A stretch of 64,000 nt of DNA, taken from assembly GCF_022012415.1 (NCBI RefSeq), contig NZ_JAKLTR010000012.1:178118-242117 (forward strand), written 5' to 3'. Within the stretch, counting starts at the first letter, position 1; each line of letters starts with the position of its first letter. Positions 50,828 through 60,730 of the stretch are shown piece by piece. The notes below the pieces were generated by a model. It did not search any database. It was given only the letters and a program-made list of their open reading frames with translations, and was not told the DNA's origin. The translations under genes were made by a program, and so were the position numbers. The DNA comes from Terrimonas ginsenosidimutans. GTDB lineage: Bacteria; Bacteroidota; Bacteroidia; Chitinophagales; Chitinophagaceae.

Positions 50828-51457
50828 TCATTTTTTGGCTTCGATCAGTTTCTTTATCGCTGAAACGGTTTTATCGGTTACATCCCAACCCGCAATTTCC
50901 CGGTCCACAAGATCCTTGTACTTCTTCCGGATATCCCGTAACGCATTGCCAACGGATTTTACCAGGTACTCTGTTTCATCAGCTTTGACCCTTAGTTGGG
51001 ATATGAGTTGGATCGCTATCTCCGGGTTTTCTTTGAAGAAAGGCCGGCCGGTCCAGATCCGGAGGCCTTCCACCACCGCCCTTCTTAGGTTCGGATCTTT
51101 AGCCGAAAGCCATTTCTTAATAAGCGGCAAAGATTCCTTATATCCTTTAGAGTGGCAATAATGATCGAATGCCTTGGCCAGCATTTCCTGCACACGCCAG
51201 TTGTCGTCCGCCGCCACTTTTGTTTCGAGCACCTTCAAGGCCTTCACATTAACGGTGGAAAGTTGTCCCAAAAGATAGGTTGCCAGCATTCTTACCTGGT
51301 AACTATCATCTTTCAGGTATGTTGTTGCGAGGGCAAAATGATCAGCAGAAGCGTCGGCCAGTATGCTGTCACCCGCAGCACAGATATGTTTGAATCCGTG
51401 TTCGACACCTTTAATTTGATCAATTGTTTTGTTCACCTTATCCCTGGTATGGCTCAT
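50828..51457 (-). CDS. HEAT-repeat / AlkD-like protein
   Basis: A 209-residue all-helical protein made of stacked HEAT-type helix pairs (YQVRMLATYLLGQLSTVNVK, WRVQEMLAKAFDHYCHSKGY, NLRRAVVEGLRIWTGRPFFK). The order and the WxVQExxAKAFD and RRAxxEGLRxWT motifs match the DNA alkylation repair (AlkD) superfamily, although a catalytic aspartate-tryptophan pair cannot be assigned with confidence. It may be a DNA glycosylase or a repair-related binding protein. Single gene, followed by a family B repeat. Confidence 0.75.
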   Translation of the reverse strand: MSHTRDKVNKTIDQIKGVEHGFKHICAAGDSILADASADHFALATTYLKDDSYQVRMLATYLLGQLSTVNVKALKVLETKVAADDNWRVQEMLAKAFDHYCHSKGYKESLPLIKKWLSAKDPNLRRAVVEGLRIWTGRPFFKENPEIAIQLISQLRVKADETEYLVKSVGNALRDIRKKYKDLVDREIAGWDVTDKTVSAIKKLIEAKK

Positions 51458-51726
51458 TGATCATGTTTTGAATTCAAACACGAACTTAGTTAATATCTGC
51501 TGCAGACTTTATGACTTTGATCAGGGTTGACCGGGATAATGGAGGATAAACCCATGGGCCAATGACGCATTTCAGCGAATCCGATAAGCGGCATTAAGAA
51601 GCAAATAGCAGAGTGGCCGGCCATTGGAGACCACTGCTGCTTTCTGTTGAAAGTCAAACGAACCATACTAAGACCAGTCGGCAATCGCTGATCAAAAACA
51701 ATCTGCCCAGCGATAGATCATGTTAA

Positions 51727-52494
51727 TCAGATAGTAATCCGCTTTGCAGCATAGATCACACCGGTTGCCCGGTCCTGGAGGAAGCCGATCAGTTCCCACT
51801 CATTAATATTGAAATCCCGTGGCAATTCCAATTTGAACTGATTCTTTGGAGCAACATCGATATCAAAACTGTGCAGCCTCCGAACAATTTGCGAGTGAGA
51901 TAGCGTTCTTCCTTTATTCTCGCCGGCCTTTACTCCGCTCGTCGCATGCTTCTGCACTACGGCGATCATCAGCTTAAGATGACTCCGCCTGCTTTCAACC
52001 TGGTAACTGGCTTTCAACGAATCATTTTCTATCGATGCGGTAACGGAGAGAGAACCGGCCGAAGATGTTGCCAGCGCTTTGCTGATCGCGATATCAGCTG
52101 CCTCCGCATCTGACCCTACAAACTCGGTTGTGCCATTTACGATCACCTGTGGTGTGTATACCTGGTCTGCAAATCTGCGACTGTATTGGTATTGCCTCTC
52201 TGTAAAAGCGGGATCACTAAAAACATCTTTCCACCCATTCCGGTCCCAATAATCAACATGATAGGCGAGTACATATACCGGCTTGTCTCCTGCAGACTGC
52301 TGTATCCGGTTCATCAGTTCATCTGCAGGCGGGCAACTGGAACACCCTTCTGAAGTGAAAAGTTCGAGGAGGGCAAAGCCGGGTTCAGGAAAAGCCGGGA
52401 CTGCTTCGGATGTGTCAGTTTTGTTTGCAAATAAAAGCCCCGTTAATACCAGAGATGTGATAACAATGATAAAGGGAATTCTGAATAGTTTCAT
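51727..52494 (-). CDS. DUF1223 thioredoxin-like secreted protein
   Basis: A 255-residue exported protein with an N-terminal hydrophobic segment (IPFIIVITSLVLTGLLFANK). The thioredoxin-like motif LLELFTSEGCSSCPPADELM carries the CxxC pair, followed by YVLAYHVDYWDRNGWKDVFS and YTPQVIVNGTTEFVGSD, both diagnostic of DUF1223. The frame extends to 52569 without a signal peptide there, so ATG 52494 is preferred. Likely a periplasmic redox protein of unknown partner. Between its end and the HEAT gene (51458-51726) nothing else is seen. Confidence 0.88.
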   Translation of the reverse strand: MKLFRIPFIIVITSLVLTGLLFANKTDTSEAVPAFPEPGFALLELFTSEGCSSCPPADELMNRIQQSAGDKPVYVLAYHVDYWDRNGWKDVFSDPAFTERQYQYSRRFADQVYTPQVIVNGTTEFVGSDAEAADIAISKALATSSAGSLSVTASIENDSLKASYQVESRRSHLKLMIAVVQKHATSGVKAGENKGRTLSHSQIVRRLHSFDIDVAPKNQFKLELPRDFNINEWELIGFLQDRATGVIYAAKRITI

Positions 52495-52678
52495 CTTGTT
52501 GAATTTATTTGACACAAAACTATTTATGCGCGACGTTCCCGATCGGGTTGAATCCCGTGTAGTGGACATATCGGTCCTTCAATGGGAAATAGGGGCGGAC
52601 GAAATTCAACGTCGGTCATTGAAATGATCAAACAAGATGTCTTCATGATCGGAACATGCCCCAAAGTGGGCAAAAATG

Positions 52679-52791
52679 GTTCCCGCAGACGAACGCGGAT
52701 AAGAAAACCGCAGATGCGCAGATAAAGTCTGTTCGTAAGAGAGCTATCTGCGCATCTGCGGTTTTCTTATCCGCGTAATCTGAGAGAACCT
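52679..52791. repeat. Family B palindromic repeat, copy 4, near-perfect
   Basis: This copy has 32-bp perfectly complementary arms (52693-52724 with 52745-52776) around a 20-bp loop, inside the usual flanks GGTTCCCGCAGA and TGAGAGAACCT. The perfect arms suggest recent formation or ongoing gene conversion. It separates the DUF1223 and LytTR genes; the rest of 52495-52826 shows no gene. Confidence 0.92.
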
Positions 52792-52826
52792 ACGCCACTC
52801 AGCGACCAAAATAATCAACACTTCTT

Positions 52827-53585
52827 TTATCTGTCTTCCATCCATGACAGAAAACTCTGTGATTTCTCTTTATTGATCAGTAAAACATCCGGAGTATCCA
52901 CCGTCAGTTTCACAAATAACTTCCGGAGGAAATAATGCTCCACATCCCTGATCGCTTTGAAATTTACAAGGTATTGCCGGTTAACACGGAAAAACTGTTT
53001 AGATGAAACCAATGCCATGATCTGATCAAGCGACTGACTGATCGCAAATTTTTGCTTGTCGAAACACTGGATCCACGTCCCCTCATTCTTTACATAAAAG
53101 AAAGCAATATCTTCTGTTTGCACAGTGGTATACTTCTGATTATGAAAAACAAGAAAGCTCGTTTTGCCGGAGGGTGTATTCAGTTTAGCCAGAAGACCAT
53201 TCAGATCAGGCACCACCTGTTGCTGGAAAAAATTTTTCAACTCATCTACTTTGCTGAAGGCGTCGGCAATATCCTTTTCTGAAAATGGCTTCAACACATA
53301 GTCCACACCATTTCTCTTGAAAGCTTCCAGTGAATATTCATCGAAGGCAGTGCAAAAGATCACCGGGCAGTTGATCTTAACAGATTTGAAGATCTCGAAA
53401 GAAAGCCCATCTGCCAACTGAATATCCATGAAGATCAGATCGGGCTGTGAAGACAGCAACGCTTCTACAGATTTCTCCACACTTTGATACTGGCCAGTGA
53501 TCTTTGCACCAGGGCGGAGCTTCAATATCATACTCTCTAAAGACCGTGCTGTTTTAAGTTCGTCTTCAATGATGACTATGTTCAT
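52827..53585 (-). CDS. LytTR-type response regulator
   Basis: A 252-residue response regulator: receiver domain (1-120) with phospho-acceptor Asp 54 in DLIFMDIQLADG and KPF at the end, and a LytTR DNA-binding domain (about 150-250: NEGTWIQCFDKQKFAISQSL, FFRVNRQYLVNFKAIRDVEH). It overlaps the sensor kinase gene by 20 bp and is its partner. LytTR regulators often control adjacent membrane or cell-envelope genes; the target here is unknown. Confidence 0.92.
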   Translation of the reverse strand: MNIVIIEDELKTARSLESMILKLRPGAKITGQYQSVEKSVEALLSSQPDLIFMDIQLADGLSFEIFKSVKINCPVIFCTAFDEYSLEAFKRNGVDYVLKPFSEKDIADAFSKVDELKNFFQQQVVPDLNGLLAKLNTPSGKTSFLVFHNQKYTTVQTEDIAFFYVKNEGTWIQCFDKQKFAISQSLDQIMALVSSKQFFRVNRQYLVNFKAIRDVEHYFLRKLFVKLTVDTPDVLLINKEKSQSFLSWMEDR

Positions 53586-54597
53586 AAATTACAGGAAGTT
53601 TGATTTGAAAAATATTGCCGTCGTTCAGTACCTCCACCTGCCGGCTCAATAAATGATCATATCGTAGTTGTATATTCTTCAGGCCCACGCCAAGCGAATT
53701 ACCCTCACCCGATCTCAAACGGATCCTGTTCGCCATCACAATTTTATCCGCTTCGTTATACAACCGGATCTCCAGTGGTTTATCCAGCGACACTACGTTA
53801 TGCTTTATGCAGTTCTCCACGAGCAATTGCAGGGTGAAGGGAGGAATGAGCGTATCCATTACTGTTTCGTCGAGATCATTCTGAAACCTGAATCCACCTT
53901 CAAACCTTGCCATCTGTAGAAATAAATAGGCTTTAACGATCTCCATTTCTTCATGAACAGGTATCAGGTCCAGCTTACGGCTTTCGAGAGTGAACCTGTA
54001 AAAATTGGACAGCTTAAGAATAAAATCAACACTGTCCTTATCGCTTGTTTCAACCATTGACTTCAGCGTATTCAGGCTATTGAATAAGAAATGAGGATTC
54101 ACCTGTTGCTTAAGCAGTTCATACTGCGCACCAAGATTATCACTCCTCATCCGCTCCAGTTCCATATTGACTGTTTGGTTCTCATAGTTCTGTTGCACGA
54201 GATGAAGGAACATATAGAACACAAGATTGATCAGAATTCCCCGTACCTCCACCATCAGCATCACCGGACCAAAATTTATGTGCGACAGTATCAATTGCTG
54301 GATCCATGCCAGGGCAAACATCACCACCATACCGAACAACAAACTTTTGAACAGGCGGGAGTACGATATGGTTTGCCTTGTTTTGCCATCCGGCTGCCTT
54401 GTCAGAATGAAAATATTGAAATACCACATCACCAGTGCAAATGCCGTGGTAATCCCTGCATTCACAGCTGCCTCCAATGGATTAAAATGAAGAGCGGCTA
54501 TCTGGGGAACGGATGATAATAATCCGATAAAGACCGAACTACCCCAGATAATTCCGGGGGAGATCTTTATCTTTCTAATGATACCGGTTTCATTCAT
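53566..54597 (-). CDS. LytS-type sensor histidine kinase
   Basis: A 343-residue membrane kinase with four predicted transmembrane helices in the first 135 residues (IIWGSSVFIGLLSSV, ITTAFALVMWYFNIFIL, LLFGMVVMFALAWIQQLIL, ILINLVFYMFLHLV). The His_kinase domain has the acceptor His 169 in QQVNPHFLFNSLNTLKSMV, and the ATPase motif LLVENCIKHNVVSLDKP and GLKNIQLRYDHLL follow. Its 20-bp overlap with the LytTR gene indicates one operon. Confidence 0.92.
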   Translation of the reverse strand: MNETGIIRKIKISPGIIWGSSVFIGLLSSVPQIAALHFNPLEAAVNAGITTAFALVMWYFNIFILTRQPDGKTRQTISYSRLFKSLLFGMVVMFALAWIQQLILSHINFGPVMLMVEVRGILINLVFYMFLHLVQQNYENQTVNMELERMRSDNLGAQYELLKQQVNPHFLFNSLNTLKSMVETSDKDSVDFILKLSNFYRFTLESRKLDLIPVHEEMEIVKAYLFLQMARFEGGFRFQNDLDETVMDTLIPPFTLQLLVENCIKHNVVSLDKPLEIRLYNEADKIVMANRIRLRSGEGNSLGVGLKNIQLRYDHLLSRQVEVLNDGNIFQIKLPVIYEHSHH

Positions 54598-54702
54598 TTC
54601 ATTTCAGTTAAAGTCATTCATTTTGCACTCAAATATAAGCGGCATTCATGCGTCTCTTTTCATCGCTGTCAAAATAAGCCTGAATAGCCCAGGAGGAAGC
54701 AG

Positions 54703-55758
54703 TTACTTGTGTGTCATCGATATCGCTTCCAGCACAGCGTCTGCAAATGCTCCCGGTACTTCCTGCGGCGGATTATGCCCCACCCCTCCCGTCAACGTGA
54801 TATGCTTGTACGGGCCCTTGAAACGGCGCGCATAGTCCGCGGGATTGGGATGCGGAGCTCCATTAGCATCCCCTTCAATAGTGATCGCTGGTACATGGAT
54901 ATCCGGGAAGGCAGCCAGCTTCTCCTCATACAGATCGTACTTACTTTCTCCATCAGCCAGTCCAAGCCGCCAACGGTAGTTACTGATCACGATCGCTGCA
55001 TGATCGGGATTTGCCAGCGAAGCGGCAGAGTGGTTGAACGTGGCATCATCAAAATTCCATTTCGGAGAAGCCGTTTGCCAGATCAGTTTTGCAAATTCAT
55101 TGCGATTCTCCATATATCCTTTATAGCCACGGTCTGTGGCGAAATAATACTGATACCACCAGCTCAACTCCGCCTTTGGCGAAAGGGGTTTCTGATTGGC
55201 TTGCTGACTGCCGATCAGGTAGCCACTCACAGCTATCAGCGCCTGGCATCTTTCCGGCCATAAAGCAGCAATGATATTGGCTGTTCTGGCGCCCCAGTCA
55301 AACCCGCCAATCACCGCACTGCGGATCTTCAACGCATCCATCATCTCAATGATATCCGCCGCGATGGCCGATTGTTGCCCATTGCGCGGAGTAGCTTTTG
55401 AAAGGAAAGTAGTGGTGCCATGCCCCCGCAAATGAGGAACAATCACGCGGAACCCCTGGGCGGCCAGCAATGATGATACATCGGTATAACTATGGATATC
55501 ATACGGCCAGCCATGAAGAAGTATGATAACAGCTCCGTCGGCAGGGCCTTCTTCTGCATACCCGATGTCCAGTATTGAAGTTTTTACCTGTTTTATACTG
55601 GCGAACTCCCTCAAAACTGGAAGCGTCATAATATTTTTTTCCGTTTGTACTTCGTACGACGCATGCAATGCTTTAATTCCCAGCAATTGTGTTGAAGCTG
55701 CACCGAGGGCCGCGAGACTTAAAAACCGGCGGCGGTTAAAAATGTTCTGCATATCCAT
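54703..55758 (-). CDS. Alpha/beta hydrolase with twin-arginine-like signal
   Basis: A 351-residue hydrolase. The N-terminus FNRRRFLSLAALGAASTQLL looks like a Tat signal (RRRFLSL), suggesting export in folded form. The catalytic core has the oxyanion motif HGWPYDIHSY, the nucleophile elbow GGFDWGARTA with Asp (as in epoxide hydrolases and dehalogenases) and the late histidine in GGVGHNPPQE. The Asp nucleophile separates it from serine esterases. It stands 105 bp from the kinase gene, and 171 bp of gene-free DNA precedes it. Confidence 0.86.
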   Translation of the reverse strand: MDMQNIFNRRRFLSLAALGAASTQLLGIKALHASYEVQTEKNIMTLPVLREFASIKQVKTSILDIGYAEEGPADGAVIILLHGWPYDIHSYTDVSSLLAAQGFRVIVPHLRGHGTTTFLSKATPRNGQQSAIAADIIEMMDALKIRSAVIGGFDWGARTANIIAALWPERCQALIAVSGYLIGSQQANQKPLSPKAELSWWYQYYFATDRGYKGYMENRNEFAKLIWQTASPKWNFDDATFNHSAASLANPDHAAIVISNYRWRLGLADGESKYDLYEEKLAAFPDIHVPAITIEGDANGAPHPNPADYARRFKGPYKHITLTGGVGHNPPQEVPGAFADAVLEAISMTHK

Positions 55759-55929
55759 GTCTTTAAAAAATGGTTGATTTGTTTTTGCTGACCCTGCGAT
55801 CAGCGTGATAAAACAAATGTAGTCATGCCTTAAACCTATGGAATGAACTGATCTTCCGGAACGGACAAATAAAGGCGCTGACTAGACGATCAGGAAGGTG
55901 AACCAGCCAGCCCCGGGAGGATCATCGCA

Positions 55930-56328
55930 CTATTTTTTTACCGCACGCATGGTCTTCTTAATTCTTTCCCGATGCATTTTACCCCAGATGATCATTTCAA
56001 GGATGATCGCGCCGAAGGATAAGCAGTAGTCAGTCTCCGAATATTCGACGGTAACAGTCGTATCTTCTGTAACAGTCCGCCTGATCAACTGATTCGCCTC
56101 CATATCTTTTAACTCACGGGAAAGCATCCTCGTGGTTAACCCGGGGATGCTTCGCTGGATATCCCTGAAACGCCTGTTGCCTGTACAGATAGAGTTGATG
56201 ATCAGCAAGCGCCATTTGCCGCCGATGGCATATATCGTATCCTGCAAAGCCTGCACTTCTTCTTTCTGGTTTCGCGGGTTAGATAAAACGATGCCTGCTT
56301 TTCTGATTTGATCTTCTGTCATTGCCAT
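55930..56328 (-). CDS. HxlR family transcriptional regulator
   Basis: A 132-residue winged-helix regulator with the HxlR pattern: CTGNRRFRDIQRSIPGLTTR then MLSRELKDMEANQLIRRTV (recognition helix and wing). HxlR proteins usually respond to electrophiles or quinones. It lies downstream of and on the same strand as the SDR gene, with a 10-bp hairpin between them. A palindrome before the SDR start is a candidate operator. Confidence 0.88.
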   Translation of the reverse strand: MAMTEDQIRKAGIVLSNPRNQKEEVQALQDTIYAIGGKWRLLIINSICTGNRRFRDIQRSIPGLTTRMLSRELKDMEANQLIRRTVTEDTTVTVEYSETDYCLSFGAIILEMIIWGKMHRERIKKTMRAVKK

Positions 56329-56380
56329 AATTAGAATATCTGTTGACCACTAAGTTATCGGATTTGTTCTTCAAACGGGA

Positions 56381-56407
56381 ATGCGCAGGCATTTACCGCC
56401 TGCGCAT
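56381..56407. terminator. Perfect 10-bp hairpin between SDR and HxlR genes
   Basis: ATGCGCAGGC (56381-56390) pairs perfectly with GCCTGCGCAT (56398-56407), loop ATTTACC. It lies 39 bp after the SDR stop. No T-run follows on either strand, so it may act as an RNA-stability element and not as a classic terminator. Confidence 0.55.
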
Positions 56408-56445
56408 GTCTGCGTTCAAGAAGATTTGCATACAGCCGCGATTTG

Positions 56446-57186
56446 TTACAGGCTCATGCCTCCATCGATCACCACCTCGGCTCCCGTGATAAAGCTTGCG
56501 TTGTCTCCGGAGAAATAGCTGACCAGTTTGGCCACATCTTCCGCGTTACCGATCTTCTTTAGCGGGATCCGGTCGATCATCCAGTCGTCCAGGCCCTTCC
56601 TTGAAGCTTCGTCCAATCCGAGTTTGTTAAGGATCTCTGTTTGCGTCGGCCCCGGGCTCACTGCATTCACACGGATCTTTCGCGGAGCCAGTTCTTTTGC
56701 GGCGATCTTCATTACCGCATTCAGTGCCGCTTTGCTGGATGAATAGATCGAGGCATTCATACCATTCATACTTGCCACATTGGAAGAAAGGAACACGACG
56801 GATCCCCCATCATTGATCAAGGGAATGAATCTGCTCAGTGTAAAAAAAGCCCCCTTGAAATTCACATCCATCACATAGTCGAAATCAGCTTCAGCCGCAC
56901 CTTCGATGCCTGCACCTCCCAGTACACCGGCATTGATGAACAGTATATCGATCCTGCCAAACTTCTCTTTCACCTCGCCGGCCAACTGCTCAATAGCGTT
57001 AACCTTTCCCTGGTCCGCAACAAAACCTGTTGCACCTATTTCTTCCGCAGCTTGCCTCACTGCTTCTTCGCGCCTTCCGGTAATGATCACTTCCGCTCCC
57101 TGCGCTCTTAGCTCTTTGGCCGCTGCATAACCAATACCACTATTACCTCCAGTTACCAGCGCGATCTTTCCATTTAATGTTTTCAT
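56446..57186 (-). CDS. SDR family oxidoreductase
   Basis: A 246-residue classical short-chain dehydrogenase. NAD(P) motif TGGNSGIGYAAAKEL is at residues 13-27, NAGVLGGAG and the catalytic Ser...YSSSKAAL (Tyr-x3-Lys) follow, and RVNAVSPGPTQTEIL closes the active site. Substrate unknown; many such genes next to HxlR regulators detoxify aldehydes or quinones. Its upstream region has a -7 box and a palindromic operator. Confidence 0.9.
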   Translation of the reverse strand: MKTLNGKIALVTGGNSGIGYAAAKELRAQGAEVIITGRREEAVRQAAEEIGATGFVADQGKVNAIEQLAGEVKEKFGRIDILFINAGVLGGAGIEGAAEADFDYVMDVNFKGAFFTLSRFIPLINDGGSVVFLSSNVASMNGMNASIYSSSKAALNAVMKIAAKELAPRKIRVNAVSPGPTQTEILNKLGLDEASRKGLDDWMIDRIPLKKIGNAEDVAKLVSYFSGDNASFITGAEVVIDGGMSL

Positions 57187-57207
57187 TGTTCTTCTTATTG
57201 ATTTTTG

Positions 57208-57260
57208 TAAAGGTAAAAACGGGATGGTATCACTTTTATACCAGTATCATCGATGATACC
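57208..57260 (-). promoter_or_regulatory. SDR promoter with palindromic operator
   Basis: TACCTTTA (minus strand, 57208-57215; 5 of 6 -7 box positions) is preceded by GTATCATCGATGATAC (57244-57259), a perfect 16-bp palindrome, and by another half-site GGTATCA at 57226-57232. The three TGATAC half-sites are a good candidate operator for the HxlR-type regulator two genes away. Confidence 0.55.
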
Positions 57261-57347
57261 AGTTTGGTGGCTGTTAAATTCTTTTATATCGCCAGGCGTA
57301 GGATTTCCGCGGATCATTGTACGCTCTCTACCTAACCACTAAGCCTG

Positions 57348-57800
57348 TCACGGATGAACCGCAGCAGGCTGACCCGTCATGAACCTGATACGGGAAGTCT
57401 CATCAACCCCTTCAGTCATCAACTTCCCATTCCCGCTCCGCCGCATATAATCAAAGCCAACTCCTCCTTCTTCCGTAACAACAGCCGTTGCATACTCAAC
57501 GCATAAGATAGCTCCATTCATGTTCGTTCCATACCAGTGTGGCATGGGTCTTTGATCGGAAGTCACCATCACATACTTTTCTCCTGCCTGGTGTTCTCTT
57601 TGAACATTCCCGGCAAAAGCAGCCGCCAGTTGATTTCCATAAATGATCGAGATCGTTTTGTTCTTGTTATTGATCAGCGAGGTAATTACCTGCATGCCGT
57701 CCTCATGATGCAGGTATTCAGCAGCAAGAACAGGCCCGGCTTTCTGTTTGCACGATAACATAACAAGCACTAAGGTTAAAGCAGAAAATATTTTATTCAT
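57348..57800 (-). CDS. Lipoprotein, cytochrome P460-like neighbour
   Basis: A 150-residue lipoprotein with the signal NKIFSALTLVLVMLSC (lipobox cysteine at residue 17). The mature part contains TISIIYGNQLAAAFAGNVQR and VMVTSDQRPMPHWYGTNMNG, a beta-rich pattern, and ends SRIRFMTGQPAAVHP. The frame extends to 57938, inside the haem-binding gene, but the signal peptide fixes the start. It is 10 bp downstream of the haem-binding/P460 gene and likely works with it. Exact family not recognised. Confidence 0.7.
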   Translation of the reverse strand: MNKIFSALTLVLVMLSCKQKAGPVLAAEYLHHEDGMQVITSLINNKNKTISIIYGNQLAAAFAGNVQREHQAGEKYVMVTSDQRPMPHWYGTNMNGAILCVEYATAVVTEEGGVGFDYMRRSGNGKLMTEGVDETSRIRFMTGQPAAVHP

Positions 57801-57810
57801 GATCGTTAAC

Positions 57811-58758
57811 TTATTTAGTTGGAATGTTGAATACAAAATCATTCTCTGGCGCGAGTAGCCGGTGACAGTTGATACAGGTTGTTTGGAATATGGCAGAAGC
57901 CCCGAATGGTTTAAGCTGAAGACCATCGAACTTTGCAAAGCCCCATCCTTCTGTGGAAGAGAACCGTTTACTATCCTTGATCATCAGCTGAACGTTCTGA
58001 AAATTTCCGGGAAACACATTACCTAAGCTATCCTCTAGATGCTTACCCCATACTACTTTGACGATTTGCGCGCCGTCCGGGAAAGGCAATTTATTTGCTG
58101 CAATGGCATTCACCATAATATCATTCCCGTAAACAATTCTCATGCTCCCTCCGTCATATTTGTCCGTAGTACTGATGATCTTCCAGTTTTTGTAGTCGTC
58201 TGAATATTCGATCCCGTTTGCTGATACCGGAACGGCCTTCATTAACTGTTGGATCTGGCTATCAGGCAAGGCTCTGGCAATGGCCATCGTGTCCACTTTA
58301 TGCCTGCCCGGAAGTGTGTTGACGTATCGTTTCAGGATCTCCAGCTCTGTAGTGGAGACAGCTGCTTCAGGATGCATTCGCAGGTATCGCTGCAAAGGCA
58401 TTTTCCTTTCCTCGATGGCATTCACCATTTCCCAGAGCAACAGCTCACGCACTACTGGCGGATTTCTTTCCCATTCAGAAAAGTTGAACCGCGACCGCCC
58501 TTCGTTGATATCATGCGAAACCAGGTATGACACCGGTGCGATCCGGTCAAACCATTCTACCGAAGAATTATTCGAATGACAATCGAAACAGGCCCTCTTT
58601 AATATCGCCATCACATCAGCAGGCAAAGCGATTTCGCTGGTTGAAGGCGGATTCTTTATTGATGGAGAAGTAAACTGAATGCCGGCCAGGATGAATAAAA
58701 TGGTACCGAAGACCACGACCAGCTTTTTCTTTTTTACCGTTAGCCCTGACTTTTTCAT
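57811..58758 (-). CDS. Haem-binding domain plus cytochrome P460-like protein
   Basis: A 315-residue exported protein with an N-terminal membrane anchor (KLVVVFGTILFILAGIQF). The first half is a haem-binding domain with CFDCHSNNSSVEWFDRIAPV (CxxCH at residues 57-61) and SFxxW-like FNFSEWERNPPVVRELL. The second half resembles cytochrome P460 (YKNWKIISTTDKYDGGSMRI, VKVVWGKHLEDSLGN) and ends with a second CxxCH (CINCHRLLAPENDF, about residue 295). Such proteins oxidise hydroxylamine or sense peroxide or NO; the reaction here is unknown. Confidence 0.85.
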   Translation of the reverse strand: MKKSGLTVKKKKLVVVFGTILFILAGIQFTSPSIKNPPSTSEIALPADVMAILKRACFDCHSNNSSVEWFDRIAPVSYLVSHDINEGRSRFNFSEWERNPPVVRELLLWEMVNAIEERKMPLQRYLRMHPEAAVSTTELEILKRYVNTLPGRHKVDTMAIARALPDSQIQQLMKAVPVSANGIEYSDDYKNWKIISTTDKYDGGSMRIVYGNDIMVNAIAANKLPFPDGAQIVKVVWGKHLEDSLGNVFPGNFQNVQLMIKDSKRFSSTEGWGFAKFDGLQLKPFGASAIFQTTCINCHRLLAPENDFVFNIPTK

Positions 58759-59095
58759 GTTCGTGCGATCAGTATTTTATTGAATGATCTGCATAAAATT
58801 ATGCGCATGAATCACAAAAATTGACAGTGATCTGGCGATCCGGACAAATCACGGGCTGAAATGGACATTCAAAACCTGCAACAGTAATGAGTTACCTCAC
58901 AGAGCTTCGCTTTATATAAATGTTGACCAAGATGAAAGCTGATCCTGCAATTCGTTCAACAAAAAACATATCAGCAAAGGCCCTGACAGATGAAGTGTCT
59001 GCCTCACCGTCGCAATTGTCCGGGTCAGAAAGTTTGTCCTGTTCTCCTGTTTTTCTTTATCGCAGTTTTACACCATCATCTTAAAAACAAACAAC
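58759..59095. other. Divergent intergenic region, nothing recognised
   Basis: About 340 bp between the P460 gene and the DoxX gene. No frame with protein-like composition, no long inverted repeat and no TGAC-N4-GTCA site were seen; TGACAGTGATCT at 58816 is only a half-site. Confidence 0.4.
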
Positions 59096-59530
59096 ATGAC
59101 AATCAAAACAACAAAAGCAATTTACTGGATCAGCGCGGCACTCATCTCATTATGGTTTGGAGCAAGCGGCTTTTTCGAATTAACAACAAATCCGATCGTG
59201 TGGGAGATCACGGTACAATTGGGTTACCCGGCACACTTCATCTATATCCTCGGCGTGGCCAAGTTAACAGGTATAGTGGTATTGCTAACACCAAATAAAT
59301 TCTTACGATTGAAGGAATGGGTATTCGCGGGAATTTTCTTTGATATCATTTTTGCCTTCTTCTCCAAACTGACTGTACTTGGAGTAGCGGCAACCGGAGA
59401 TGCGATCATTGCGTTCATCATAGCCAGCACGGCGTACCTGATGTTCCGTAAACTCTACCCCGCAAACTATGACAAACTACAGGAAGGAAAACAGGTGATC
59501 ACGAACAGCGGCGCTGCCCGGACAGCGTAA
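59096..59530 (+). CDS. DoxX family membrane protein
   Basis: A 144-residue protein with four hydrophobic helices: IYWISAALISLWFGASGFFE, FIYILGVAKLTGIVVLLTP, EWVFAGIFFDIIFAFFSKL and IIAFIIASTAYLMF. LGVAKLTGIVVLL with the preceding PAHF is the DoxX-like pattern, a family linked to quinone or thiol redox. A single gene on the plus strand, convergent with the aldo/keto reductase gene. Confidence 0.82.
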   Translation: MTIKTTKAIYWISAALISLWFGASGFFELTTNPIVWEITVQLGYPAHFIYILGVAKLTGIVVLLTPNKFLRLKEWVFAGIFFDIIFAFFSKLTVLGVAATGDAIIAFIIASTAYLMFRKLYPANYDKLQEGKQVITNSGAARTA

Positions 59531-59588
59531 AGAACTGAACACAACTGAATAGGTTTCGATTCGGTTTCTCCATTGATACATTGAATAT

Positions 59589-60723
<1,135 letters not shown>

Positions 60724-60730
60724 AAGCGTT

